Shown piece after piece: positions 20,801 through 29,259 of a DNA stretch of 64,000 bases. The position numbers and the translations under genes were made by a program. The notes under the pieces are model-generated. The model had not been told where the DNA came from and ran no database searches. It was given only the letters and a program-made list of their open reading frames with translations. Position 1 is the first letter of the stretch, and each line of letters starts with the position of its first letter. Source of the stretch: Chloroflexi bacterium CSP1-4 (lineage in GTDB: Bacteria; Chloroflexota; Limnocylindria; Limnocylindrales; CSP1-4). Location of the stretch: the NCBI GenBank assembly GCA_001443375.1, contig LDXM01000003.1:14931-78930 (forward strand), read 5' to 3'.

Positions 20801-21108
20801 GCGACCCCCCGCCGACCGAGGCCCCCGGCCGCCGCGAGCCCGGCGAGGACCCCCTTCGTGTACTCGGCTTCCAGGCGCGCCGCCTCGCCGGTCACCTCAG
20901 CCTCGAGGTCCGGCCCGCAGGGCCGGTTCTCCTTGCGCCACTCCCCGATGTAGTCGTCGAACGACTTCTTGCCGGCCTTCTCGGCCGCCCGGTCGATGGC
21001 CACCTGGAAGCGCGGGTGCAGCATCACCTTGTGCGCTCGACGGCCCTCCCGGGCGACCACCTGGGCCGGGATGGCGCGCCACCAGATGACGGTCAGCGTC
21101 CCGGCCAT
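20797..21108 (-). CDS. Small 'virulence factor' domain protein of the corrinoid operon
   Basis: A 103-residue protein resembling the short 'virulence factor' family: LTVIWWRAIPAQVVAREGRRAHKV, then RFQVAIDRAAEKAGKKSFDDYI and EWRKENRPC. The name is historical and says nothing about function. It starts 1 nt after the DUF1638 stop and overlaps the pterin methyltransferase by 4 nt, so it is embedded in the operon and translationally coupled. No membrane or metal motif except one Cys in NRPCG. Function unknown; it may assist corrinoid protein assembly or repair. Confidence 0.7.
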   Translation of the reverse strand: MAGTLTVIWWRAIPAQVVAREGRRAHKVMLHPRFQVAIDRAAEKAGKKSFDDYIGEWRKENRPCGPDLEAEVTGEAARLEAEYTKGVLAGLAAAGGLGRRGVA

Positions 21109-21109
21109 C

Positions 21110-21730
21110 TCAGGCGGCCCCCGCCGCGGTCGCGATCGACGTGGCCAGCTCGCCGTAGCCGGTGCGCCGGTGCTCGAAGGCCAGGCCAAGGCGATCCGCC
21201 GCCCGGCGAGCCGCTGCCAGCAGCGCCGGGTCGTCGGTCTGGGCGAGGTAGACCAGACGGCGGTAATTGCCGAAGTAGACCGGCAGCAGCTCGGGGTGCC
21301 GGTCGATGCCGAGACCGGCGACGACCAGGCGGTCGAAGGCGCGAGTCAGGAAGTCGGTGAGGTAGAAGGTGCCGGGCTCCTCCTCGGCCAGGCGGGCGAA
21401 GTCGGTCCGGCCGGCGAAGAACTCGTAGCAGTGGGCGCCGGGCAGCCGTTCGACGCCCTCCTCCGCGAGCACCCGATCGAGCAGGCCGCCGGTCCCGCAG
21501 TCGGCGTAGGCGACGAAGATCCGGTCGTACCGCCCGCGCACGGACCGGATCCTTTCCCGAACGGCGTCCGGGATGCGCTCAGGCCGGTTATGCAGCGTGG
21601 CCGGGAGCACGGTGACGTCGACGTTCGCGAGGCCCCGGGTCACCTCGGCCAGTTCGCGCGCGAGCGCCCCGCAGCCGACGATGAGGACTCGAGGAGCGAC
21701 CGGCGGCGCGGTCTCAGGCGACGCTGGCAC
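21110..21730 (-). CDS. DUF1638-family protein
   Basis: A 206-residue soluble protein of the DUF1638 type. It begins with VLIVGCGALARELAEV and contains IFVAYADCGTGGLLDRVL, LPGAHCYEFFAG and the C-terminal PELLPVYFGNYRRLVYL. Members are often found beside corrinoid methyltransferases, as here. Several cysteine and histidine residues (CGAL, DCGTGG, HCYEF) could bind a metal or cofactor. Its start overlaps the corrinoid protein gene by 17 bp. Biochemical role unknown. Confidence 0.78.
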   Translation of the reverse strand: MPASPETAPPVAPRVLIVGCGALARELAEVTRGLANVDVTVLPATLHNRPERIPDAVRERIRSVRGRYDRIFVAYADCGTGGLLDRVLAEEGVERLPGAHCYEFFAGRTDFARLAEEEPGTFYLTDFLTRAFDRLVVAGLGIDRHPELLPVYFGNYRRLVYLAQTDDPALLAAARRAADRLGLAFEHRRTGYGELATSIATAAGAA

Positions 21731-22415
21731 GGCGTTCGTCGATGAGGCGGCGGGCCGTCTCCGCTGCGACGCCCGCGTCGCGGCAGTAGGCGTCCGCCCC
21801 GACGGCCATCCCGAACTCCTCGTTCAGCGGTGCCCCGCCCACGAGGACGATGTACCGGTCACGGATCCCCTGGTCCCTGAGCGCCTGGATGACGACCTTC
21901 ATGTAGGGCATCGTCGTGGTCAGCAGCGCGGACATGCCGAGGATGTCCGGCTGGTGCTGCTCCAGGGCGGCGATGAACTTGTCGGCGTCGGTGTTGATGC
22001 CCAGGTCCTGGACCTCGAAGCCGGCGCCCTCGAGCATCATGCCCACGAGGTTCTTGCCGATGTCGTGGATGTCGCCCTTCACCGTGCCGATGACGACCTT
22101 GCCCACCGGCTCGGCTCCGCTCGCCGCGAGCAACGGCCGAAGGATCTCCATGCCCGCCTTCATGGCGTTCGCGGCCAGGAGCACCTCGGGCACGAAGAGG
22201 ATGCCGTCGCGGAAGTCGATGCCCACGATCTTCATGCCCGCCACGAGCGCATCGTCGAGGACGCGCGTGGCGGCCCAGCCGCGGTCGAGCAGGATCCGCG
22301 TGCCCTGGACGATCTCGTCCTTCATCCCGTCGTAGAGATCGTTGTGCATCTGCTCGGCCAGCTCCTCGTCGGAGAGGGCGGCGAGGTCGATCTCCTCGTA
22401 GTCGTCCTGGGCCAT
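21714..22415 (-). CDS. Corrinoid (methylcobamide-carrier) protein
   Basis: A 233-residue MtgC/MtbC-type protein. The N-terminal helical cap (~15-95) is followed by a B12-binding Rossmann domain. GTVKGDIHDIGKNLV carries the base-off DxHxxG motif (Asp115, His117, Gly120), with LGMSALLTTTMPYM and VLVGGAPLNEEF further on. It shuttles the methyl group between the MttB-family enzyme and the pterin methyltransferase. The ATG at 22415 has AAGGAG 10 nt upstream. It is the first gene of the minus-strand operon, and a palindrome lies just upstream. Confidence 0.9.
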   Translation of the reverse strand: MAQDDYEEIDLAALSDEELAEQMHNDLYDGMKDEIVQGTRILLDRGWAATRVLDDALVAGMKIVGIDFRDGILFVPEVLLAANAMKAGMEILRPLLAASGAEPVGKVVIGTVKGDIHDIGKNLVGMMLEGAGFEVQDLGINTDADKFIAALEQHQPDILGMSALLTTTMPYMKVVIQALRDQGIRDRYIVLVGGAPLNEEFGMAVGADAYCRDAGVAAETARRLIDERRASVA

Positions 22416-22449
22416 GGATCGGCGACTCCTTGTCGGGCCGGGGTCCACG

Positions 22450-22468
22450 ATACGGAACGGTGCCGTAT
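22450..22468. promoter_or_regulatory. Candidate IclR operator (palindrome) in the divergent region
   Basis: ATACGG-AACGGTG-CCGTAT has perfect 6-bp arms. It lies 35 bp before the corrinoid protein ATG and 38 bp before the divergently read IclR gene. Position and symmetry suggest the binding site of that regulator. Confidence 0.45.
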
Positions 22469-22505
22469 GATGGAACGAACCCTAGCCTAGCGGACAAGGG
22501 AGTCG

Positions 22506-23276
22506 ATGTCCAGAGTCCAGTCCATCGAGCGTGCCTTCGCCGTCCTCGACGCGCTCGTGGACGGGCCGCTCGGGGTGACCGAGGTGGCCGCCCGTGCCGG
22601 GGTGCCGAAGAGCACGGCCGCCCGACTGCTGAACGCGCTCCAGACCGAAGGGGCCGTGGAGCAGCTGCCAGGCGACACCCGGTATCGCCTCGGCCGTCGA
22701 CTGGCCGTGCTCGCGTCCGGCCTGCGCGACACGCGCGGCCTGGTAGCCGTCGCGCGTCCGACTCTGGTGGAGCTGGCCGACGCGACGGGCGAGGCGACAG
22801 GACTGTCGGTCGCCGACGGCTTCACGGTGCATTACGTCGACCAGGTCGACTCGCCGAACCCGGTCCAGGTGCGCGACTGGACCGGCAGCCGGATCCCCAT
22901 GCACGCCGTGTCGTCCGGCCAGGTCTTCCTGGCCTTCCTGCCGGCGTCCGCCCTGGCGCGCTTCCTCGCCTCCCCGCTCGAGCGCTTCACCCCGCGCACG
23001 ATCACCGACGCGAGCGCCCTCCTCGAGCGCCTGCGCGAGGTGCGCCGGGACGGCTGCGCATGGGTGCGCGAGGAGTTCGCCGAGGGCATCACGTCCGTGG
23101 CGGCGCCGGTGGCCGCCGCCGGCGGCGAGGTCGTGGCCGCCGTCCACGTCCACGGGCCGTCGTACCGCTTCCCTCGACGGGGGACCGAGGACGCGGTCGC
23201 CGGGCGCGTCCTCGCGACCGCCGCCCGGATCTCTGCCCGGATCCGCGAGTCGTCCGGAGCCGGACCCGAGCGCTAG
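22506..23276 (+). CDS. IclR-family transcriptional regulator
   Basis: A 256-residue regulator. The N-terminal winged HTH (QSIERAFAVLDALVDGPLG, VTEVAARAGVPKSTAARLLNAL, YRLGRRLAVL) is followed by an IclR effector domain (GLSVADGFTVHYVDQVDSP, PMHAVSSGQVFLAFLP, DGCAWVREEFAEGITSVAAPV). The ATG follows GGGAG. It sits between the two betaine-related minus-strand operons, reading away from the corrinoid operon and converging on etfA with a shared CTAG (stops overlap by 4 bp). Likely controls one or both operons in response to a pathway metabolite (inference). Confidence 0.88.
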   Translation: MSRVQSIERAFAVLDALVDGPLGVTEVAARAGVPKSTAARLLNALQTEGAVEQLPGDTRYRLGRRLAVLASGLRDTRGLVAVARPTLVELADATGEATGLSVADGFTVHYVDQVDSPNPVQVRDWTGSRIPMHAVSSGQVFLAFLPASALARFLASPLERFTPRTITDASALLERLREVRRDGCAWVREEFAEGITSVAAPVAAAGGEVVAAVHVHGPSYRFPRRGTEDAVAGRVLATAARISARIRESSGAGPER

Positions 23277-24256
23277 GCGCCGCGAGTCCGCCGGATCTCG
23301 GCGCTGATCGCCGGCACGATGTCGCGCAGGTCTCCGATGACCGCGTAGGTCGCCTTCTCCATGATCGGCGCCTCGGGGTCGGTGTTGATGGCCAGGATCT
23401 GCTTCGCGGCCTTGCAGCCGACGATGTGCTGGATGGCCCCGCTGATGCCGCAGGCGATGTAGAGGTCGGGCGCGATGCGCAGGCCGGTCTGGCCGATCTG
23501 CTCCGCGTGCGGCCGCCAACCCGCGCTGGTCACAGCGCGGGACACGCCCACGGCGCCACCCAGCAGGCGGGCCAGCTCCTCGAGGTCGGCGAAGCCCTCG
23601 GCACCGCCCACCCCGCGCCCGCCGCCCACGACGACCCGGGCATCGGTCAGCGAGACCCGGTCCGGATCGGCCTCGACGCGGCCGTCCACGCGAACGCGGA
23701 GGTCGTTCTCGGACAGCGCCGGCGTGAACCGCTCGATGGTCGTCGCGCCGGCCGCCACCGTCTCCTCGGTCGCCACGGCGTGGGGCGCGACCGTCACCAG
23801 CCAGGCGGGTCCGTCGAGCCAGGCGTCCTCGAGCAGGCTCCCGGCCCAGCGCTGTCGGGTGATCCCGAGCCGGTCGCCAGGGCGGACGTCGGTGCAGTTT
23901 GCCGCGAGCGGCAGGCCGGCCCGCGCGGCCACGTGCGCCATGACCTCGTTGCCCCGCTCGCTGCCGGCGGCGACGACGATCGTCGGGGACCGCGCGGCCA
24001 TCAGCTGCAGGAGGCTGGCCGCCCAGGCCTCGGGGGCGTAGTCGTCGAGGCGTTCGTGCTCGACCACCGACGCCGTCGCGACCCCGTGCGCCGCCAACCC
24101 GGCGGCCGCGGTGCGGGCCTCGTCGCCGAAAAGGACGGCATGGACCGGCCCGCCCGCGGCCCCGGCGACCTCGGCCAGGCGACGCACCAGCGCCAGCATC
24201 TCGAGGGAGAGCCGATCCGGGCTACCGCCGGCCTGCTCGACGAGCGCGAGGATCAC
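23273..24256 (-). CDS. etfA: Electron transfer flavoprotein alpha subunit
   Basis: About 327 residues. The C-terminal FAD-binding region is clear: VVVGGGRGVGGAEGF, VGVSRAVTSAGWRPHAEQIGQTG, PDLYIACGISGAIQHIVG and LAINTDPEAPIMEKATY. The N-terminal part (VILALVEQAGG to IVVAAGSERGNEVM) is the usual alpha-subunit domain I. The GTG at 24256 overlaps the etfB stop (GTGA). It receives electrons from the adjacent dimethylglycine-dehydrogenase-like flavoprotein and passes them to the quinone pool through an ETF-quinone oxidoreductase not seen here. Confidence 0.9.
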   Translation of the reverse strand: MILALVEQAGGSPDRLSLEMLALVRRLAEVAGAAGGPVHAVLFGDEARTAAAGLAAHGVATASVVEHERLDDYAPEAWAASLLQLMAARSPTIVVAAGSERGNEVMAHVAARAGLPLAANCTDVRPGDRLGITRQRWAGSLLEDAWLDGPAWLVTVAPHAVATEETVAAGATTIERFTPALSENDLRVRVDGRVEADPDRVSLTDARVVVGGGRGVGGAEGFADLEELARLLGGAVGVSRAVTSAGWRPHAEQIGQTGLRIAPDLYIACGISGAIQHIVGCKAAKQILAINTDPEAPIMEKATYAVIGDLRDIVPAISAEIRRTRGA

Positions 24257-25029
24257 GGCGCGAGGACCCCCAGCTGGCGCAGCACCTCGACGACCCGCGG
24301 AGCGTCGGCGGGGCCGGTGCCCAGGATCTCCACGGCGCTGCCCTGCTCCTCCGGCAGCCGCAGCCTGACCTTCTCCGGTCCGGCCGGGCGCCACTCCGGC
24401 ACGCCGCGCTCGATCTCCTTCTTGCGCGCCCGGAGGCGGCCCGGGACCGAAGGATAGCGGGGCAGGTTGATCCCCTCCTTCACCGTCACGACCGCCGGCA
24501 GCGGGACCTCGAAGACCTCCCAGCCGCCGTCCGCCTCGCGCTTCGCCACGGCGGTCCCATCGCGCACCTCGAGCGCCTTGACCCCGGTGACGCAGGGCAG
24601 GTCGAGCGCGACCGCCACGCGGATGCCGACCTGGAAGTCGCCCGTGTCGGCCGCTTCGTTGCCGAACAGGAGGAGGTCGAACCCCGCCCCGGCGGCCTCC
24701 CGGGCGCGAACCGCGCCGACGATCGCCTCGGCCGTGGCGATCGGGCTCCACTCGCGACCGTCGGTCTCGAGCAGGATGGCCCGGTCGACCCCGACGGCCA
24801 TCGCGTCGCGCAGCTGCTCCTCGGCCGCCGCTGGACCGAGGGTCAGGACGGTCGAGCTGCCGCCGTGCGCCTCGACGATGCGCACCGTCTCCTCGACCGC
24901 GCACTCCTCGTGCGGGCTCACGGTGAAACCGAGGTACTTCGTGTCGATCTCCTGCTCGTCGGCGGTCAGCACGATCCGGCCGCCCGTGGCCGGCACGCGT
25001 TTGACACAGACGAGGACCTCCACGGGCAT
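24253..25029 (-). CDS. etfB: Electron transfer flavoprotein beta subunit
   Basis: A 258-residue protein with the AMP-binding beta-subunit fold: EVLVCVKRVPATGGRI at the start, GFTVSPHEECAVEETVRI, GPAAAEEQLRDAMAVGVDRAIL, FGNEAADTGDFQVG and PAVVTVKEGINLPRYP, the conserved ETF-beta signature region. The ATG overlaps the stop of the dehydrogenase gene by one nucleotide, and the stop overlaps etfA, so the three genes are translationally coupled. Confidence 0.9.
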   Translation of the reverse strand: MPVEVLVCVKRVPATGGRIVLTADEQEIDTKYLGFTVSPHEECAVEETVRIVEAHGGSSTVLTLGPAAAEEQLRDAMAVGVDRAILLETDGREWSPIATAEAIVGAVRAREAAGAGFDLLLFGNEAADTGDFQVGIRVAVALDLPCVTGVKALEVRDGTAVAKREADGGWEVFEVPLPAVVTVKEGINLPRYPSVPGRLRARKKEIERGVPEWRPAGPEKVRLRLPEEQGSAVEILGTGPADAPRVVEVLRQLGVLAP

Positions 25030-27545
25030 CAGCTCCGGATGCGCGCGTTCCGGGGATCGAAGAGCGGGGTGGCCCCGGCCACCGCGACAGTCACCGGGTA
25101 GAGCTCGGCGAAGTACTCCACGGCCAGCTTCGTGCCCACGACCGCCTGCTCGGGCGGGAGGTAGGCCATCAGCAGGTGGCGGCCCACCGAGGGCCCGGCG
25201 CCGGCGCTGGTCACGTACGACCGCCGCCCCTTCGCGTCGACGAGCGGCCGGCCGTCGGGGGTGACGATCGGCTCGCGACCAAGCATGTAGCGCTCGACGC
25301 CGCTCGAGGAGGTGTGGTCGTCGACGGTCAGCGTGCAGAGGATCGCGGCCGGCGGACGCGAGCGCTGCTCGAGGTAGGCGGCACGACCCACGAAGTCCTG
25401 CTCCTTGACCGTGGGCCGGGCCATCCCGGCCTCGACCAGGTCGTACTCCAGCTCCAGCTCGTTGCCGTGGGCCCGATAGCCCTTCTCCAGTCGTCCGGTC
25501 GTGGCATACACGCCGATCCCGACGGGCACGACCCCGAAGACCTGGCCGGCCTCCCAGAGCAGGTCCCAGAGCCGAGCGCCCTCCTCCATCGGCGCGTAGA
25601 TCTCCCAGCCCAGCTCGCCGACGTAGGAGATGCGCGAGGCGAGCGCCCGAACGGGGCCGAGATCGATGCTCCGGCAGGTGCCGAACGGGAAGCCGGCGTT
25701 GGAAACGTCGTCGGCGGTGACCGAGGCGACCAGGTCCCGGGCCCGCGGGCCCCAGACGCCGACCGTGGTCCAGGCGGACGTGGCGTCGAGGAGCTGGGCC
25801 GAGCCGTCGGCCGGCAGGTGGTCGCTGAACCACTTCTTGTCGCGCATGCCCATGCCGCCGCCGGTGACCACGCGGAAGAGGTCGCGGCCCAGCCGCATGA
25901 TCGTCAGGTCGGCCACGATGCCGCCCGCCTTGTTCAGCAGCGGCGTGTAGACGACGCGGCCAACCGGCACGTCCATCTGGCTGACGACGAGGCCCTGGAG
26001 GTAGCCGAGCGCGCCGGGGCCGGAGACGTCGAAGATGGCGAAGGCGGTGAGGTCCACCATGCCTACCTTGTCGCGCATGGCGAGGTGCTCGGCGCTGATG
26101 ATGGGCGACCACCAGCGAGCCTCCCATTCCGCGTCGCGCCGCGAGACCCGCTCGCCGTACTCGGCGAGCAGCGGTTCGTTCGAGGCGTACCACATCGGCC
26201 GCTCCCAGCCGGCGGCCTCGAAGAAGACGGCGCCCAGCTCCCGCTCGCGCCCGTGCATCGGAGTGAGCCGGACGTTGCGGTTCGAGGCCCACTGCTCCAT
26301 CGGATGGACGATGCCGTAGGTCTTGTTGAAGCCCTCGGCCGCGCGGGCCCGGATGTGCGTCGGCGTCCGGTGGTGGTCGTAGAAGCGGGCGATGTCCGAC
26401 CCGTGCGGGTCGATCTCCGGGGCGCCGTCGGTCATCCACTCGGCGATCGTGCGGGCGATGCCCGGCGCCTCCTTGATCCAGATCGCGGCGGCCGACCAGA
26501 GCCCCCGGACCTCGGGCGTCTCGCCCAGGATCGGGTTGCCGTCCGGCGTCAGCGCGAGCAGGCCGTTGATGGCGTGACGGATGCCCACCCGCTCGTCACC
26601 CAGGATGTCGGGCACCAGCTCGAGCGCCTGCTCCATCTGGAGGTCGAAATCCTCCTTGGTGAAGGGCAGCTCGGTCGGCGAGAGGGCCGACTCGGCGATG
26701 GACGGGATCGCGTCGGCCTCCATGAGGATCGGCCGGTGCGCGTAGGAGCCCACCTCCAGGTCGCCGCCGTGCTGGCGCTCGTACATGTTGGTGTCCATGT
26801 CACGCACGATCGGATAGCGGATCTCGCCGACCGTGTCGGCGAAGAGCGGCACCGGGCCGACGCTGATCATCTGGTGCACGGCGGGGGTGAGCGGGATCGA
26901 GGCGCCGGCCATGCGCGCGATCCGCGGGCTCCACACGCCGCAGCAGATCACGACCGTCTCGGCCTCGATGTCGCCACGATCCGTGCGCACGGACCGCACG
27001 CGCCCGTCGCGGACGTCGATGCCGGTGATCTCGGTCTGCGCGGAGATCGTCAGCGCACCCCTGGCCTGCGCCGCCTCGCGCATCAGGGTGCCGGCACGGA
27101 GCGAATCGACCACGCCCACACCCGGCGTGGAGAATCCGCCCAGGATGACCGACGCCTCGATGTAGGGCACCATCGCCCTGACCTGGGCCGGCGTCACCAG
27201 CTCCGACTCGATGCCCCACGACTTCGAGGAGGCGAGGCGCCGCTTGAGCTCCTCCATGCGCGCCGCCGTGCGCGCGACCTCGATGCCGCCGCTCTGCGTG
27301 AAGACGCCCAGCTCCTGGTACTGGCGGACGCTATCGGCCGTGAACTCCGTCATCTCCTTGGAGTGGTCGGTCAGGAAGATGAAGTTGGAAGCGTGGCCCG
27401 TCGAACCGCCGGGGTTTGGCAAGGGCCCCTTGTCGAGCAGCACGATGTCGCGCCAGCCGAGACGGGCAAGGTGATACGCCATGCTGTTTCCGACGATGCC
27501 GGCGCCGATGACCACGACGCGTGCCCGATCCGGTAGCGCAGCCAT
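25029..27545 (-). CDS. Dimethylglycine/sarcosine dehydrogenase-like flavoprotein with GcvT domain
   Basis: An 838-residue two-module enzyme. Residues ~8-390 are a DAO-type FAD module (VVVIGAGIVGNSMAYHL; GGSTGHASNF with His51 where mitochondrial dimethylglycine dehydrogenase has its covalent flavin histidine; GVVDSLRAGTLMREAA; HAINGLLALTPDGNPILG). Residues ~400-838 are an aminomethyltransferase (GcvT) tetrahydrofolate-binding module (MVDLTAFAIFDVSGPGAL, ISYVGELGWEIY, YRAHGNELELEYDLVEAG). The family oxidatively demethylates dimethylglycine or sarcosine and hands the one-carbon unit to THF. Adjacent etfBA fits this. GAGGAGGG lies upstream of the ATG. Confidence 0.87.
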   Translation of the reverse strand: MAALPDRARVVVIGAGIVGNSMAYHLARLGWRDIVLLDKGPLPNPGGSTGHASNFIFLTDHSKEMTEFTADSVRQYQELGVFTQSGGIEVARTAARMEELKRRLASSKSWGIESELVTPAQVRAMVPYIEASVILGGFSTPGVGVVDSLRAGTLMREAAQARGALTISAQTEITGIDVRDGRVRSVRTDRGDIEAETVVICCGVWSPRIARMAGASIPLTPAVHQMISVGPVPLFADTVGEIRYPIVRDMDTNMYERQHGGDLEVGSYAHRPILMEADAIPSIAESALSPTELPFTKEDFDLQMEQALELVPDILGDERVGIRHAINGLLALTPDGNPILGETPEVRGLWSAAAIWIKEAPGIARTIAEWMTDGAPEIDPHGSDIARFYDHHRTPTHIRARAAEGFNKTYGIVHPMEQWASNRNVRLTPMHGRERELGAVFFEAAGWERPMWYASNEPLLAEYGERVSRRDAEWEARWWSPIISAEHLAMRDKVGMVDLTAFAIFDVSGPGALGYLQGLVVSQMDVPVGRVVYTPLLNKAGGIVADLTIMRLGRDLFRVVTGGGMGMRDKKWFSDHLPADGSAQLLDATSAWTTVGVWGPRARDLVASVTADDVSNAGFPFGTCRSIDLGPVRALASRISYVGELGWEIYAPMEEGARLWDLLWEAGQVFGVVPVGIGVYATTGRLEKGYRAHGNELELEYDLVEAGMARPTVKEQDFVGRAAYLEQRSRPPAAILCTLTVDDHTSSSGVERYMLGREPIVTPDGRPLVDAKGRRSYVTSAGAGPSVGRHLLMAYLPPEQAVVGTKLAVEYFAELYPVTVAVAGATPLFDPRNARIRS

Positions 27546-27902
27546 GTGAGATGGACCCTCCTCGTCGCCCGGCCGCGGCCCGCTGGATCGGAGCCGGCGA
27601 GGTCACAGTGTATTCGTGCACCACCGGCCCGCGCGAGGCCCGAGTGCGACCCGGATCCGGCGCCCCCACCGTATGCCCCCCGGGCATCCGAGGCCGCGAA
27701 CCTGAGCGCGACTGCCTCGCGATGAAGACTCATCGAGCGGCGCCTCAGCGTGGATCCAGCCATACGCATGACCGCCAGGCGTGCGCCGTGAGCCGCGTCG
27801 TCTGACCGCGGGCCTGCGCGCGCCGCGATTCCATTGTCGTGAGGCATAGCTGTGGCGCCAGCCGCGGTGCGGGCAACGCCGATCAGGCGGCTGGGCGTGG
27901 GG

Positions 27903-27921
27903 CCATGTCCTACAGACATGG
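27903..27921. repeat. 19-bp palindrome, copy 1
   Basis: CCATGTCCTACAGACATGG: 7-bp perfect arms and a CTACA centre. Identical to copy 2. It may be an operator for a dimeric regulator shared by the two divergent operons, or an RNA hairpin in the leader of the importer mRNA. Confidence 0.75.
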
Positions 27922-27995
27922 ATCCAGCGCCGGATCGGCCCGAGAGCGGCCCCGAGAGGCCCGACTGCGGCCCCGAGCGGCGGCTGGGCACGCCG

Positions 27996-28014
27996 CCATG
28001 TCCTACAGACATGG
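27996..28014. repeat. 19-bp palindrome, copy 2
   Basis: Same 19 bp as copy 1, 93 bp to the right. The upstream flank GGCGGCTGGGC is shared by both copies, and the downstream flanks differ. Confidence 0.75.
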
Positions 28015-28221
28015 GCCGGCGCGGAAGAAGGCCTCAGCGCCGTCGTCGCGGCGCGGCTTGACGGGAGCCCGCACAGCGGCAATCCTCTCCGCACCCAACG
28101 CCCGTCCGGCTGCGGACGGCGTCGCGGGTAACGACACGACGAGGGTGCCCATGCCGAGCCTGTTGATCGACGGGGCGGGAACCGTCATGCTCGCCTGCGC
28201 CCGCACGATGGTCGTCGGCCG

Positions 28222-29259
28222 GTGAACGGGACGACCACGCCGACGGTCTCGGTCAAGGGGCTGTGGAAGATCTTCGGCCCGGCCGAGCACCGCCTCGTGG
28301 GCAGCGCGGACGAGGCGCTCACGAGCGCTGAGCTGCGCCAGCGGCATGCGTCCACCGTGGCCGTCCGCGACGTCTCGTTCGACGTCCAGCCCGGTGAGGT
28401 CTTCGTCGTCATGGGCCTCTCCGGCAGTGGCAAGTCCACCCTCATCCGCTGCCTCACCCGGCTCATCGAGCCGACCCGAGGGGAGATCCTCCTCGACGGG
28501 GAGGACATCCGCAAGGCCGACGCCGTGCGCCTGCGCGAGCTGCGGCGGCGGCGCTTCTCGATGGTCTTCCAGCACTTCGGGCTGCTGCCTCACCGGCGGG
28601 TCATCGACAACATCGCATTCGGGCTGGAGATCCGCGGTGACGACAAGCCCACGCGCTACGCGCGCGCGCAGGAGATGCTCTCGCTGGTGGGCCTCGAGGG
28701 TCATGCCGGCAGCTACCCCGACCAGCTCTCGGGCGGGATGCAGCAGCGCGTCGGCCTGGCCCGGGCGCTGGCCGTGGACCCCGAGGTGATGTTCTTCGAC
28801 GAGCCGTTCAGCGCGCTCGATCCGCTCATCCGCCGCGACATGCAGAACGAGGTGCTGCGGCTGCACCACGAGGTCGGGAAGACGATGGTCTTCATCACCC
28901 ACGACCTCGCCGAGGCGCTCAAGCTGGGCGACCACGTGGTGATCATGCGCGACGGCCTGATCGTCCAGGCCGGCCGCCCGGAGGATCTCGTGGGCGCACC
29001 GGCCGACGACTACGTGGCCGACTTCGTCCGCGATGTCCCGAAGTCCCACGTCCTGACCCTGCGCTGGGTGATGCGCGAGGCCCGCCCGGACGACCAGCTC
29101 GACGGACCGGAGTTCCCGCCCCGGACCGTCATCCGGACCGCGGTGCACGCCGCCGCGGCGACCGACAAGCCGATCCGCGTGGTCGACGACGGCCGCCTGC
29201 TGGGGGTCGTCGATCGGGCCCAGATCCTGGCCGCGATCGCGGGGCTGGAGGACGGCTGA
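28222..29259 (+). CDS. proV: Glycine betaine ABC importer, ATP-binding protein (ProV/OpuAA type)
   Basis: A 345-residue ATPase. Walker [11 protein letters not shown]-loop [13 protein letters not shown], signature [15 protein letters not shown], Walker [17 protein letters not shown], and a C-terminal CBS-like part (~280-345). The segment [23 protein letters not shown] in front of the ATPase core, with a KIFG start, is typical of betaine/proline ProV. The GTG at 28222 is the first start before the conserved region. Its stop overlaps the permease ATG (TGATG). Confidence 0.87.
   Translation: MNGTTTPTVSVKGLWKIFGPAEHRLVGSADEALTSAELRQRHASTVAVRDVSFDVQPGEVFVVMGLSGSGKSTLIRCLTRLIEPTRGEILLDGEDIRKADAVRLRELRRRRFSMVFQHFGLLPHRRVIDNIAFGLEIRGDDKPTRYARAQEMLSLVGLEGHAGSYPDQLSGGMQQRVGLARALAVDPEVMFFDEPFSALDPLIRRDMQNEVLRLHHEVGKTMVFITHDLAEALKLGDHVVIMRDGLIVQAGRPEDLVGAPADDYVADFVRDVPKSHVLTLRWVMREARPDDQLDGPEFPPRTVIRTAVHAAAATDKPIRVVDDGRLLGVVDRAQILAAIAGLEDG

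Larger units (their letters stand above)
27546..28221. other. Long divergent intergenic region with twin palindromes
   Basis: 676 bp without a supportable gene, between the dehydrogenase/ETF operon (leftward) and the betaine importer operon (rightward). Its only clear structure is two identical 19-bp palindromes 93 bp apart, each preceded by a similar GC-rich GGCGGCTGGGC segment. A short frame overlapping the importer start by GTGA (ending at 28225) is not convincing as a gene. Confidence 0.7.

Noticed and set aside
22416-22505. Clear sigma-70 promoters for the corrinoid operon and IclR gene
   Set aside because: Several TAnnnT hexamers occur on both strands but none has an acceptable -35 at proper distance, so no promoter is asserted, only the palindrome.
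22430-24457. 675-codon plus-strand frame covering the IclR gene and etfA
   Set aside because: Its sequence is Arg/Gly-rich without motifs, and the true genes lie in other frames or strands.
25176-27536. 786-codon open frame opposite the dimethylglycine dehydrogenase-like gene
   Set aside because: No recognisable domain, composition typical of antisense GC-rich DNA, and the minus-strand gene is fully accounted for by FAD and GcvT modules.
27546-28221. Glycine, SAM or cobalamin riboswitch before the importer or dehydrogenase operon
   Set aside because: No cobalamin-box or glycine-aptamer core could be recognised; only the twin palindromes stand out.
28150-28225. Small leader peptide overlapping the proV start by GTGA
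   Set aside because: No ribosome site and no protein-like signal; the overlap is likely chance.
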